DNA from: Deltaproteobacteria bacterium
GTDB taxonomy: Bacteria; Desulfobacterota; DAOWNY01
DNA length: 9,917 nt
Assembly: GCA_030642325.1 (NCBI GenBank)
Contig: DAOWNY010000049.1
Coordinates: 1 to 9,917 of the forward strand
Direction of reading: 5' to 3'
Shown: positions 1-6,347 of the stretch, one piece after another
Layout of the letters: each line of letters opens with the position of its first letter
Numbering within the stretch: the stretch's first letter is position 1
The notes under the pieces: model-generated
What the model was told of the DNA's origin: nothing
The model's input: only the letters and a program-made list of their open reading frames with translations
Database searches by the model: none
Program-made: the position numbers and the translations under genes

Positions 1-141
1 AGATCTTGATAAACAGAAAGAGATGATAAAGGAGGAGGCGCAGGGAAAGAAAGAGAACGAAGATTCCGATGACGACATTTCCTGGGACGACGCAAAGGAA
101 GATCTTGATAAACAGAAAGAGATGATAAAGGAGGAGGCGCA
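1..141 (+). repeat. Direct repeat, two 42-bp copies with a 99-bp period, in the fliN linker
   Basis: Bases 1-42 and 100-141 are identical over 42 bp, beginning agatcttgataaacagaaag and ending ggaggaggcgca. The 99-bp period equals 33 codons, so the duplication keeps the frame and repeats EDLDKQKEMIKEEAQ in the protein. The first copy begins at the window edge, so the array may continue upstream. Perfect identity at the DNA level, including silent positions, implies recent duplication. Confidence 0.93.
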
Positions 142-502
142 AGAAAAGGTCGTAGAAATTGAAAAAGAATTCCCCCCCTTTGCCGGCTTAAAGGAGGGGG
201 GGGGAAAGGGCAAAGAGAAGAGGAAGGGAAAGAAGGCATCCCCGGACAACCTTGATCTAATTCTGGATGTTGCCATGCAGGTAAAGATTGAGTTGGGACG
301 AACTTCCATGACCGTTAAAGACTTACTTCAGTTGGGACCAGGCTCGATTATAGAATTATCTAAGCTGGCCGGGGAACCCCTGGACATTTTCGTAAATGGA
401 AAAGAGATCGCCAGGGGAGAGGTAGTAGTGATAAACGACAGATTTGGTATTCGTTTAACCGATATCATTAATCCGGCGGAGCGGGTTGAACGATTAAAAT
501 GA
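2..502 (+). CDS. fliN: Flagellar motor switch protein FliN (5' partial)
   Basis: Cytoplasmic C-ring component of the flagellar switch, where it acts with FliM/FliG and CheY-P. The frame is open from the first bases of the window, so the true start lies upstream; 166 residues are visible. The last ~85 residues form a SpoA (FliN/FliM C-terminal) domain, from NLDLILDVAMQVKIELGRT through LLQLGPGSIIELSK, GEPLDIFVNG and GEVVVINDRFGIRLTDI, ending in VERL as FliN proteins do. Upstream is a long, charged, Lys/Glu/Asp-rich linker, much longer than the short N-terminus of typical FliN. It carries a repeated segment (EDLDKQKEMIKEEAQ occurs twice, 33 residues apart) and a proline/glycine stretch encoded by a C7/G9 palindrome. 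The in-frame ATGs at 23 and 122 lie inside the repeat and lack a Shine-Dalgarno, so they are not convincing starts. cheY follows 26 bp later, suggesting one operon. FliN identity is confident; the linker has no known role. Confidence 0.92.
   Translation, partial: DLDKQKEMIKEEAQGKKENEDSDDDISWDDAKEDLDKQKEMIKEEAQEKVVEIEKEFPPFAGLKEGGGKGKEKRKGKKASPDNLDLILDVAMQVKIELGRTSMTVKDLLQLGPGSIIELSKLAGEPLDIFVNGKEIARGEVVVINDRFGIRLTDIINPAERVERLK
170..207. repeat. G/C-homopolymer palindrome embedded in frame in fliN
   Basis: A C7 run (172-178) followed by TTT, a GCCGGC centre (182-187), then AAAGG and a G9 run (196-204) form a near-perfect hairpin: left arm CCCCCCCTTT pairs with right arm AAAGGAGGGG with one mismatch. 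It reads through in frame as FPPFAGLKEGGG. It resembles the dispersed CCCCCTTT...AAAGGGGG palindromes seen intergenically in many bacterial genomes; that resemblance is from memory, not a search. Confidence 0.7.
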
Positions 503-528
503 GAAAATGAGAAAATGAGGGAAATTAG

Positions 529-906
529 ATGACAGATACAAATATGAAGATTTTGGTGGTTGATGATTTTGCTACCATGAGGAAGATTATAAAAAATATT
601 TTAAAGAAACTGGGCTTCCAGAATATTGCTGAAGCGGAGGATGGGGTGAGTGCCCTGGAGGTACTCAAAAAACAAGAAATAGATTTTATCGTTTCCGACT
701 GGAATATGCCGAATATGAGCGGGCTGGAATTGCTAAAAGCCATAAGAAGCGATGAGGCATTAAAGGATAAACCCGTTTTGATGGTTACTGCCGAGGCCCA
801 GAAAGAGAATATAGTGGAGGCGGTAAAAGCAGGTGTAAATAACTATGTAGTAAAACCGTTTACCCCTGAGACGATGAAGGAGAAGATTGATAAGATATTT
901 GCTTAA
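529..906 (+). CDS. cheY: Chemotaxis response regulator CheY
   Basis: Single-domain receiver protein of 125 aa that carries phosphoryl groups from CheA to the flagellar switch (FliM/FliN). It aligns without gaps to E. coli CheY numbering: acidic pair D12/D13 in ILVVDDFATMRK, phosphoacceptor D57 in VSDWNMPNM, T87 in LMVTAEA, Y106 and K109 in NNYVVKPFTP. All residues needed for phosphorylation and the switch conformational change are therefore present. The ATG at 529 has a TGAGG Shine-Dalgarno at 516-520 with suitable spacing. It lies 26 bp after fliN and 74 bp before cheX, the gene for its probable phosphatase, so all three are probably co-transcribed. Two direct copies of gagaaaat (501-516) sit between the fliN stop and this ribosome binding site. 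Family and orthology are near certain. Confidence 0.97.
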   Translation: MTDTNMKILVVDDFATMRKIIKNILKKLGFQNIAEAEDGVSALEVLKKQEIDFIVSDWNMPNMSGLELLKAIRSDEALKDKPVLMVTAEAQKENIVEAVKAGVNNYVVKPFTPETMKEKIDKIFA

Positions 907-980
907 TTAGAAAAGGGCGGGTTGTTTTCGCTTGAAGTTGATCAATCCCGGGGAGTTATTCTAACTACACAGGAGAAAGT

Positions 981-1460
981 ATGAATGTAGAATTTATCAA
1001 TCCCTTCATTAAAACCACTGCTGAAGTGATCAGCACCATGGCCTTTATTGAACCTGCAGCAGGAAAGCCGTATCGTAAAAAAGATCAATCTGCGGGGGGG
1101 GACGTATCCGGTTTAATTGGTCTTGTGGGGGAAAAGATTACCGGATCTTTTGCCATCAGTTTCACGGAAAGTTGTATCAGGAAGATTGTTTCCAATATGT
1201 TGGAGGAAGAAATAGACGAGGTTAATCAAGATATTCTTGATGCGGTGGGAGAGATAACAAATATGATATCCGGGGGAGTGCGGGCAAAGTTGCAGGAAAT
1301 GGGTCACAATTTTAAGATGGCTACACCATCCGTAATTTCCGGCAAATCCCATGCAATTTCCCATATTACCGAGGGTCCGGTAATCATAATACCATTTGAT
1401 ACCGAAAAAGGACCTTTTTTCATTGAGGCTTGTTTGAATGAGAAAAAAAAAGATAAATAA
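981..1460 (+). CDS. cheX: CheY-P phosphatase, CheX family
   Basis: A 159-aa member of the CheC/CheX/FliY phosphatase family, which dephosphorylates CheY-P to terminate the signal. The N-terminus VEFINPFIKTTAEVISTMAF is the usual CheX opening. The catalytic E-x-x-N signature is visible as E91 and N94 in DAVGEITNMISGG. CheX proteins carry one such motif and usually work as dimers, whereas CheC has two. Length is normal for CheX (~150-160 aa). Start: ATG at 981 preceded by AGGAG at 971-975. A run of eight G (1094-1101) lies in the coding region within SAGGDVSG; the frame is intact here. It is downstream of cheY, its expected substrate. The last residues are Lys-rich (NEKKKDK). No terminator was seen downstream. 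Confidence 0.95.
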   Translation: MNVEFINPFIKTTAEVISTMAFIEPAAGKPYRKKDQSAGGDVSGLIGLVGEKITGSFAISFTESCIRKIVSNMLEEEIDEVNQDILDAVGEITNMISGGVRAKLQEMGHNFKMATPSVISGKSHAISHITEGPVIIIPFDTEKGPFFIEACLNEKKKDK

Positions 1461-1777
1461 AATCTGTTTGTATCTTTTAAGGCGGGCATTTTGTTCGAAA
1501 GGAAAGAAAATTTAGGAAGGAGCCGTGCAATATTGATACAAATTGCATTACCGGCAGGAAGTTACGGAAAACCGCAGATTAGTTGTTCGGTAAATCACAA
1601 TGTTATTAATTTAAGTAAAATATGATTTATTTTTACCATGGTAGCCTTAAGAAGGTTCCGACAAATTGATGCTTCGGGTGAAGTGTAGCGATGTATGCTT
1701 TAGTTAACAGCAATATGATTTACCGTTAAATAAGAGCGGATACCGAATGGGTAAAACTGCTTGCAGATCTTGACACC
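1461..1777. other. Gene-free stretch between cheX and the cheA remnant
   Basis: About 317 bp with stops in all frames and no protein I recognise. It contains one inverted-repeat pair (1588-1725). From about 1730 the cheA frame is already open without a start: codons 1736-1777 read ADTEWVKLLADLDT, continuous in style with the CheA N-terminus that follows, behind an in-frame TAA at 1727-1729. This looks like lost or decayed 5' coding sequence rather than a normal promoter region. No clear promoter or terminator was identified. Confidence 0.6.
1588..1725. repeat. Inverted repeat pair upstream of the cheA remnant
   Basis: CGGTAAATCA (1588-1597) and TGATTTACCG (1716-1725) are perfect 10-bp inverted repeats about 118 bp apart. 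Looser similarity extends inwards: by eye about 16 of 20 positions match between 1588-1607 and the reverse complement of 1706-1725. The size is compatible with a small MITE-like element, but no target-site duplication was established. Confidence 0.4.
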
Positions 1778-3505
1778 ATGTTCGATGAACTTGCAAAGGT
1801 TGCCCAACAATGCTCAAAGGAGTTGGTAAGCCGTGCTGCCCTGGCCGCCAGGGGGATTATAGGTCAAATAATAATCGATGAGGTAAAAGATGGTGAAGCA
1901 GCTCTAAAGACCGTGCTGAAAACCGTATCTGTGCTCCAGTCCGTAATCAGGGATGGGCTAAGGCCTGATGCATCAATGTTTTCCAAAGAACTGGGCATTA
2001 ATGATGATCAGGAAAAAAAAGATTCCCCGGCCGGCATGGTTGCCTTACCCGAGAATGTTGACGAAGCCATTTTAATTGAATTTTTGAGTCAGCAGAGTTC
2101 AGTAACGGAAGAGATGGAGAGGTTGATTTTGAAGTTAGAAACCGCTTCGGACGATGAGACCATGGCAACCCTAAAAAGAATTCTGCATACCTTAAAAGGA
2201 GAAGCCGGGGTGCTGGGGCTATCTCAAGTTGGGCGGATCTGTCATGAAGTAGAAGGATACATCGAAGAAAAAGGGATGGGGATTTCAACGGACAAACTTT
2301 TAGGGGTTACAGATTGGTTTTCTCAAATTTTTGATGCATATGCCGGCAAAGGGTCGATGCCATCGGATGCCGATCATTTGATCTCCCGATTATTTTCAGA
2401 GGAGGAGGGAGAGAAAGTTGATTCCTCTTCTCCTGAAAAAGAGAGTCCAGGACCATTATCGTGTGAATCCGGCGAAAGTAAAAAAGATGAGAGTTCAGGT
2501 TCATTGCCCGACCTCGATCCGGATTTGCTTAGTGATTTTATCGCAGAATCGAAGGAACATCTCGATTCTGCCGACTTGCAGCTTCTGGCCTTGGAGACGG
2601 ACCCCGAGAACGTAGAGGCGATCAATGCAGTATTTCGTGCTTTTCATACCATCAAGGGGGTAGCCGGATTTCTGGAGCTAAAGGATTTTTTTTTACTTGC
2701 CCATGAGGCGGAAAGTCTTCTTGACCGAGCGCGGAAAGGCGAGGTGGTATTTTCCGGCCAAGTTGTTGATGTTACGTTTACCGCTCTTGATCGCCTTAAA
2801 CACTATGTAGGCGAGCTTGGGGGTATACTATCCTCGGGTAAGCCGCTCACTACGGATGACACCCTCCCCAAGCTGCTTACAGACATCAGGGGTGCCGGTT
2901 CGGGCAGCAAACAGATAAATGATTCTCCAAAGCCAGTCTCGGCCGAGGAAAGAAAAATCGGAGAGATCCTGGTGGAAGATGGGGTGGCAACCCAGGCCGA
3001 CGTGGATGATGCCCTTGAGGAGCAAAAAAGAAGAGAAGTTCCCAGGTTGGGGCAGCTATTGGTGGGGCAGAAACAGGTTGCAGCAAAAGATGTTGCCAGT
3101 GCCTTAAGAAAGCAGCAGGGGGTGATTAAAGTAAGGGATACGGTGAAGGTGGATACCGATCGTCTCGATCGTATGATCGATGCCATTGGAGAACTGGTGA
3201 TTGCCGAATCAATCGTGGGCAACGACCCGGATATCAAAGATATTGTTTCGGAACGAGTTCATCGCAACTTGAGGCAGCTGGGTAAAATTACCCGCGAATT
3301 ACAGGAAATCGGAATGTCCATGCGGATGGTGCCGCTTAAATCAACTTTTCAGAAGATGGCCAGATTGACGAGGGATTTGGCCAAAAAATCCGGCAAAAAA
3401 ATCAATTTTATCATGAACGGTGAGGATACCAAGTTGGACAAAGGACATGTCATAGCGCTTGACCGGATTCCTGCGGAAATCATAAAATATGCCCGGTCCG
3501 TGTAA
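1778..3505 (+). pseudogene. cheA: Truncated CheA-type chemotaxis histidine kinase (lacks most of P4 and all of P5)
   Basis: The 575-residue frame resembles a large CheA. In order: a ~90-aa N-terminal helical region; Hpt domain 1 with H137 in HTLKGEAGVLG; an acidic Ser-rich linker; Hpt domain 2 with H290 in HTIKGVAGFLEL; an MshEN-like pair of 24-residue motifs (about 393-416 and 423-446); the P3 dimerisation domain (VKVDTDRLDRMIDAIGELVI); and the beginning of P4 (SMRMVPLKSTFQKMARL...NGEDTKLDK, to residue 555). There CheA homology stops. A 20-residue tail (GHVIALDRIPAEIIKYARSV) replaces the N, G1, F and G2 ATP-binding boxes and the CheW-like P5 domain. The other two frames do not restore CheA, so this is a deletion or junction rather than a simple frameshift. 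The ATG at 1778 has no Shine-Dalgarno, and coding-like codons precede it, so the 5' end is probably damaged too. It could at most act as a phosphotransfer or dimerising remnant, not an active kinase. Confidence 0.75.
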
Positions 3506-3660
3506 ATGTGTTTAATGATGCGGTTTGGTTAGCACGAACTTAACTTATCCTGCCCCCCATTTTTTTCCTTGCGCAATATCAGCGGTAATAGAAATCATAC
3601 CCCAATTCCTGCTGCCGGCCCTGAACAGTTACTTTGGTTTTAGTGAAAATTATCGGTATC

Positions 3661-3681
3661 CGTTCACGGTTTACGGCTAAC
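3661..3681. repeat. 7-bp-period array, CGTTCAC family
   Basis: Three 7-bp units, CGTTCAC GGTTTAC GGCTAAC. The unit sequence is the reverse complement of the ACCGTGA-type units at 4231-4258, so both belong to one degenerate family. Confidence 0.6.
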
Positions 3682-3791
3682 TATTGGTAAAAACCTTAGT
3701 CTAAGATAGTAATTATGAGTTCTTCATTTGAAGGCTCAGAAGTCCGGAAAAGATCATACAGGTTGGTTAGTCCGTCTTTATGAATTAGTGA

Positions 3792-3855
3792 GACCTGAAT
3801 TGAGCACTTAGCCTTTAGCAGTTAGCTATTAGCCAAAATGATCACAGGATGTTTT
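3792..3855 (+). repeat. Left arm of a 64-bp inverted repeat flanking the receptor/binding-protein cassette
   Basis: 64 bp beginning gacctgaattgagcacttag and ending atcacaggatgtttt, identical at 61 of 64 positions to the reverse complement of 7452-7515. Internally AGC recurs exactly every 7 bp (3803, 3810, 3817, 3824, 3831). It also pairs imperfectly with the array at 3924-3951, so 3799-3951 could fold as one long imperfect hairpin. Similarity to the distal copy stops at both ends of this interval. Confidence 0.92.
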
Positions 3856-3923
3856 TGCTATTACAAACTTTCACCCATTGGATCTTTACTTCAAGCTACC
3901 CGTAATACCTCGGTTTTATAAAA

Positions 3924-3951
3924 GCTAAACGCTGACAGCTGATCGCTCAAC
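3924..3951 (+). repeat. 7-bp-period array, GCTNNNN family
   Basis: GCTAAAC GCTGACA GCTGATC GCTCAAC: GCT recurs at 3924, 3931, 3938 and 3945. The pattern and the closing GCTCAA match the array inside the right inverted-repeat arm (7474-7508), in the same orientation, so it is a diverged relative of that element. Confidence 0.7.
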
Positions 3952-4077
3952 TTATGTGAGAGATTGCCGTGATTATGGAATGAAAGACCAAATTTTTCGT
4001 CCATCAATGTCTATTCCCTCAAATATTGCCAAAGGAAGTTAAAAAAATGGTATTCCGGATTTCCAATGTTTTATAAA

Positions 4078-4132
4078 TATCGCGAAGGGCTTAAGCCGCT
4101 TAACTTAGAACACAAGTATATATTCCGCGATA
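4078..4132. repeat. Small inverted repeat (possible hairpin)
   Basis: TATCGCG (4078-4084) and CGCGATA (4126-4132) are perfect inverted 7-mers, extendable with one unpaired base (TATCGCGAA versus TTCCGCGATA). A GGCTTAAGCC palindrome (4088-4097) lies in the loop. It could fold as RNA; the function is unknown. Confidence 0.35.
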
Positions 4133-4230
4133 GGTCGGGATATTCTCTGACATGGATGCAAAATAACTCATCCGGGACTTTAAAGGCAATGTCAAAATGC
4201 CCCAAGCTTTATATAAGTTATTGAATAAGA

Positions 4231-4258
4231 ACCGTGAACGGTAAACTGAGAACCGTGG
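4231..4258. repeat. 7-bp-period array, ACCGTGA family, just upstream of the TonB receptor
   Basis: ACCGTGA ACGGTAA ACTGAGA ACCGTGG, four consecutive 7-bp units ending 24 bp before the receptor start codon. The first 12 bp (ACCGTGAACGGT) are a near-palindrome. They recur in inverted form after the binding-protein gene (7331-7341). Confidence 0.65.
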
Positions 4259-4282
4259 AAATAAGGGCAGGGAAGCTAACCT

Positions 4283-6259
4283 ATGAAAAAAAAACAGATC
4301 TTGAGCTCATCCCTTTTTTTAATTGTTATCTTATTTTTGAGCATAAGTTTTGCGGATTCTCCTGCAAAGGGAGCTGATCCTTCTGCAGAAAATATTATGT
4401 TCAAAAGAGAGTTATTATTTTTTAAGGAGATTCCGGTAGTAATTACTGCCGCTAAAAAGGAGCAGCCCATTACCGAGGCCCCTTCCGCCATTACCGTTAT
4501 TACTGCCTTAGAGATAAAAGAGTCCGGGGCCGTAAATCTGGCCGACATATTAAGGATGGTACCCGGGATTGAGGTAATGAGTGTGACCGCTTCGAATATA
4601 AATGTCAATGCCAGGGGGCTTAACCAGCTGATGTCTAATAAGATGCTGGTGATGGTTGACGGCCGCACGATTTACCTCGATTTTTATGGAATTGTGAGGT
4701 GGGACAGCATCCCTGTCCCCCTGGAAGAGATCAAAAGGATTGAGGTGATCAGGGGACCCGGCTCGGCCCTTTACGGGGCCAATGCCTTTTCGGGAGTAAT
4801 TAACGTCATCACCATGTCCCCGGCGGAATTGGCAGGTACTTTGGTATCTCTCACCGGAGGAGGGAATGATACCTGGAGGGGCACGGTCATCCATGCGGGC
4901 ATTTTGGATCGGTTTGATTATAAATTTTCTCTAAGCGGCGATCGGAGGAATCAATGGAAAGACCAGGATGAAAGATCGGGGGAATTCGGCAGGGTCAACG
5001 GTTCCATCGAGTATAAAATTGACCGCTCATCAAAATTGGTTGTTTCAGCAGGTTTAAGTCACCTTGATAATGACATTTTTCCCAACGACTTGACAGGACC
5101 CATCGATACCGAAGGTCCCGCTACCTATCTAAGCCTCCTTTACCAGGGATCTCATTCAATGTTTCGCTACTTCTGGAATCGTTCCGATTACGAGATCCAC
5201 GGACAACCCTATTTACCCGAATCGGACATGATCACCGATATCCATGATTTTGAGTTTCAACACTCCTTCAGCCCTGCAAAGAGACATTCCCTTATTTTTG
5301 GGGGGGACTATCGAATCAAGATGATTGACTGGGATGAGATGCTCTACGATGAAAAAAGAGAGAACATCCTCTCCTTCTTTATCCAGGACGAGTATAAGCC
5401 CTTGGCCAATATTTTGCTGGTAATGGGCGGAAGATATGATAATCACCCCCTCACTGGGGGAAGATTTTCTCCCCGGGGGAGTGCTCTTTATTCACCGGAC
5501 AAAAATCATACCTTCCGATTATCAGTCAGCAGTGCCTATCGCACTCCGACTTTTCTGGATTCCTACGGATCTTTCAATCTGTATCCTGTTTCTCTCAATC
5601 TCCCGCTGGGGATCAAATTCTCCCCGCCGGTCAAAGTGGATCATAACCGAAATCTTGATCCGGAGAAGATACTATCCTTTGAGCTGGGCTATCAAACAGA
5701 TGTTTTTGAAAGGATCAAGGCCCGCTGCGACCTCTTCTATAATGAGATTGAAGGCCTTATTTTTCCTGATATGGAGGGTCCTCTATTTAGTTTAACCTCT
5801 CCCCACATATACTGGGAGGCAGGGTATCTAAATTATCAGGATGTCAGGGCCTTTGGGGGAGAGATTTCCCTTGATATTTTAATCGCCCCCCGGTTAACGG
5901 GAAAGATCAACTACTCTTATCAGCAACTTACCGATAAAGATACCCACAGGAGGATTAGGTCTGCTCCGGAGCACAAAATTAATGTGGGGATAGGGTGTAA
6001 ACTTCCCCGGGATTTTTCTGCCCATCTGTCCGCCCATTATGTGGATGAGACCAGGTGGGATCTTTTGGGGATAATACCCAAAACAAAAAAGGTTGATACC
6101 TATCTTTTGGTAAATGCCAGATTGGGCAGGTTATTTATGAATGACCGCCTGGAAGTAGCCCTTGCTGTTTTTAATCTTTTCCACGATAAGCACCGGGAAC
6201 ACCCCCTGGGAGCGGAGCTGGGAAGCAGGCTCAGCTTCAGTTTCAGTTACAGGTTTTAA
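4283..6259 (+). CDS. TonB-dependent outer-membrane receptor
   Basis: Encodes 658 aa, normal for CirA/BtuB-type receptors, which import a scarce ligand across the outer membrane using TonB-ExbBD energy. A signal peptide is clear: MKKK, a hydrophobic core (SLFLIVILFLSIS) and a probable cleavage after A24 (SFA-D). A TonB-box-like segment (PVVITAAKKEQP, about residues 51-62) precedes the plug domain: APSAITVITALEIKESGA, LADILRMVPGIEVM, ARGLNQLMSNKMLVMVDGR, IKRIEVIRGPGSALYGANAFSGVINVIT. The rest is a predicted 22-strand beta-barrel ending in the classical C-terminal aromatic signature (SFSFSYRF). Start: ATG 4283 with AGGGA at 4269-4273. The ABC_sub_bind gene follows 88 bp later, suggesting a shared substrate or signal. 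The ligand cannot be read from the sequence: no long iron/FpvA-type signalling extension and no upstream cobalamin riboswitch were seen. Receptor identity is confident; specificity is unknown. Confidence 0.93.
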   Translation: MKKKQILSSSLFLIVILFLSISFADSPAKGADPSAENIMFKRELLFFKEIPVVITAAKKEQPITEAPSAITVITALEIKESGAVNLADILRMVPGIEVMSVTASNINVNARGLNQLMSNKMLVMVDGRTIYLDFYGIVRWDSIPVPLEEIKRIEVIRGPGSALYGANAFSGVINVITMSPAELAGTLVSLTGGGNDTWRGTVIHAGILDRFDYKFSLSGDRRNQWKDQDERSGEFGRVNGSIEYKIDRSSKLVVSAGLSHLDNDIFPNDLTGPIDTEGPATYLSLLYQGSHSMFRYFWNRSDYEIHGQPYLPESDMITDIHDFEFQHSFSPAKRHSLIFGGDYRIKMIDWDEMLYDEKRENILSFFIQDEYKPLANILLVMGGRYDNHPLTGGRFSPRGSALYSPDKNHTFRLSVSSAYRTPTFLDSYGSFNLYPVSLNLPLGIKFSPPVKVDHNRNLDPEKILSFELGYQTDVFERIKARCDLFYNEIEGLIFPDMEGPLFSLTSPHIYWEAGYLNYQDVRAFGGEISLDILIAPRLTGKINYSYQQLTDKDTHRRIRSAPEHKINVGIGCKLPRDFSAHLSAHYVDETRWDLLGIIPKTKKVDTYLLVNARLGRLFMNDRLEVALAVFNLFHDKHREHPLGAELGSRLSFSFSYRF

Positions 6260-6347
6260 CCGGAGCCCGGGTAACTCCATTTTTAAAAATTAATAAAAAC
6301 CGGGACCGGACGTAATCTTTACAATTTTAATAATTGACGGCTAACCC

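Larger units (their letters stand above)
3506..4282. other. Gene-free, repeat-rich stretch between the cheA remnant and the TonB receptor
   Basis: About 770 bp with no plausible gene on either strand and no trace of the missing CheA P4/P5 or of cheW/cheB. It holds several short degenerate arrays of 7-bp units (3661-3681, within 3792-3855, 3924-3951, 4231-4258), one arm of a long inverted repeat, and a small hairpin (4078-4132). The promoter for the downstream receptor should lie near its 3' end, but I could not define one. No B12-box or other riboswitch core was recognised. Confidence 0.75.

Noticed and set aside
1691..1729. Alternative CheA start at ATG 1691 in the same frame
   Set aside because: An in-frame TAA at 1727-1729 separates it from the CheA frame after 12 codons, and the short peptide does not look like a CheA N-terminus.
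2803..3237. Minus-strand open frame of 144 codons opposite cheA
   Set aside because: Ser/Thr/Pro-rich composition typical of antisense shadows, no recognisable domain, fully inside the strongly CheA-like + strand frame.
3661..4258. CRISPR array
   Set aside because: Repeat units are 7 bp and contiguous, without ~30-bp repeats or unique spacers, and no cas gene is nearby.
3506..4275. CheA P4/P5 continuing in another frame after the stop
   Set aside because: No N-box, DxGxG or CheW-like segment could be read in any frame after 3443; stops are frequent in all three frames.
4000..4282. Cobalamin or other riboswitch upstream of the TonB receptor
   Set aside because: No B12-box (GCCACTG-type) or other conserved riboswitch core could be found; only short repeats and one small hairpin.
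4550..4894. Minus-strand open frame opposite the TonB receptor plug
   Set aside because: The + strand encodes a clear plug domain here; the antisense product has no signature and no ribosome binding site.
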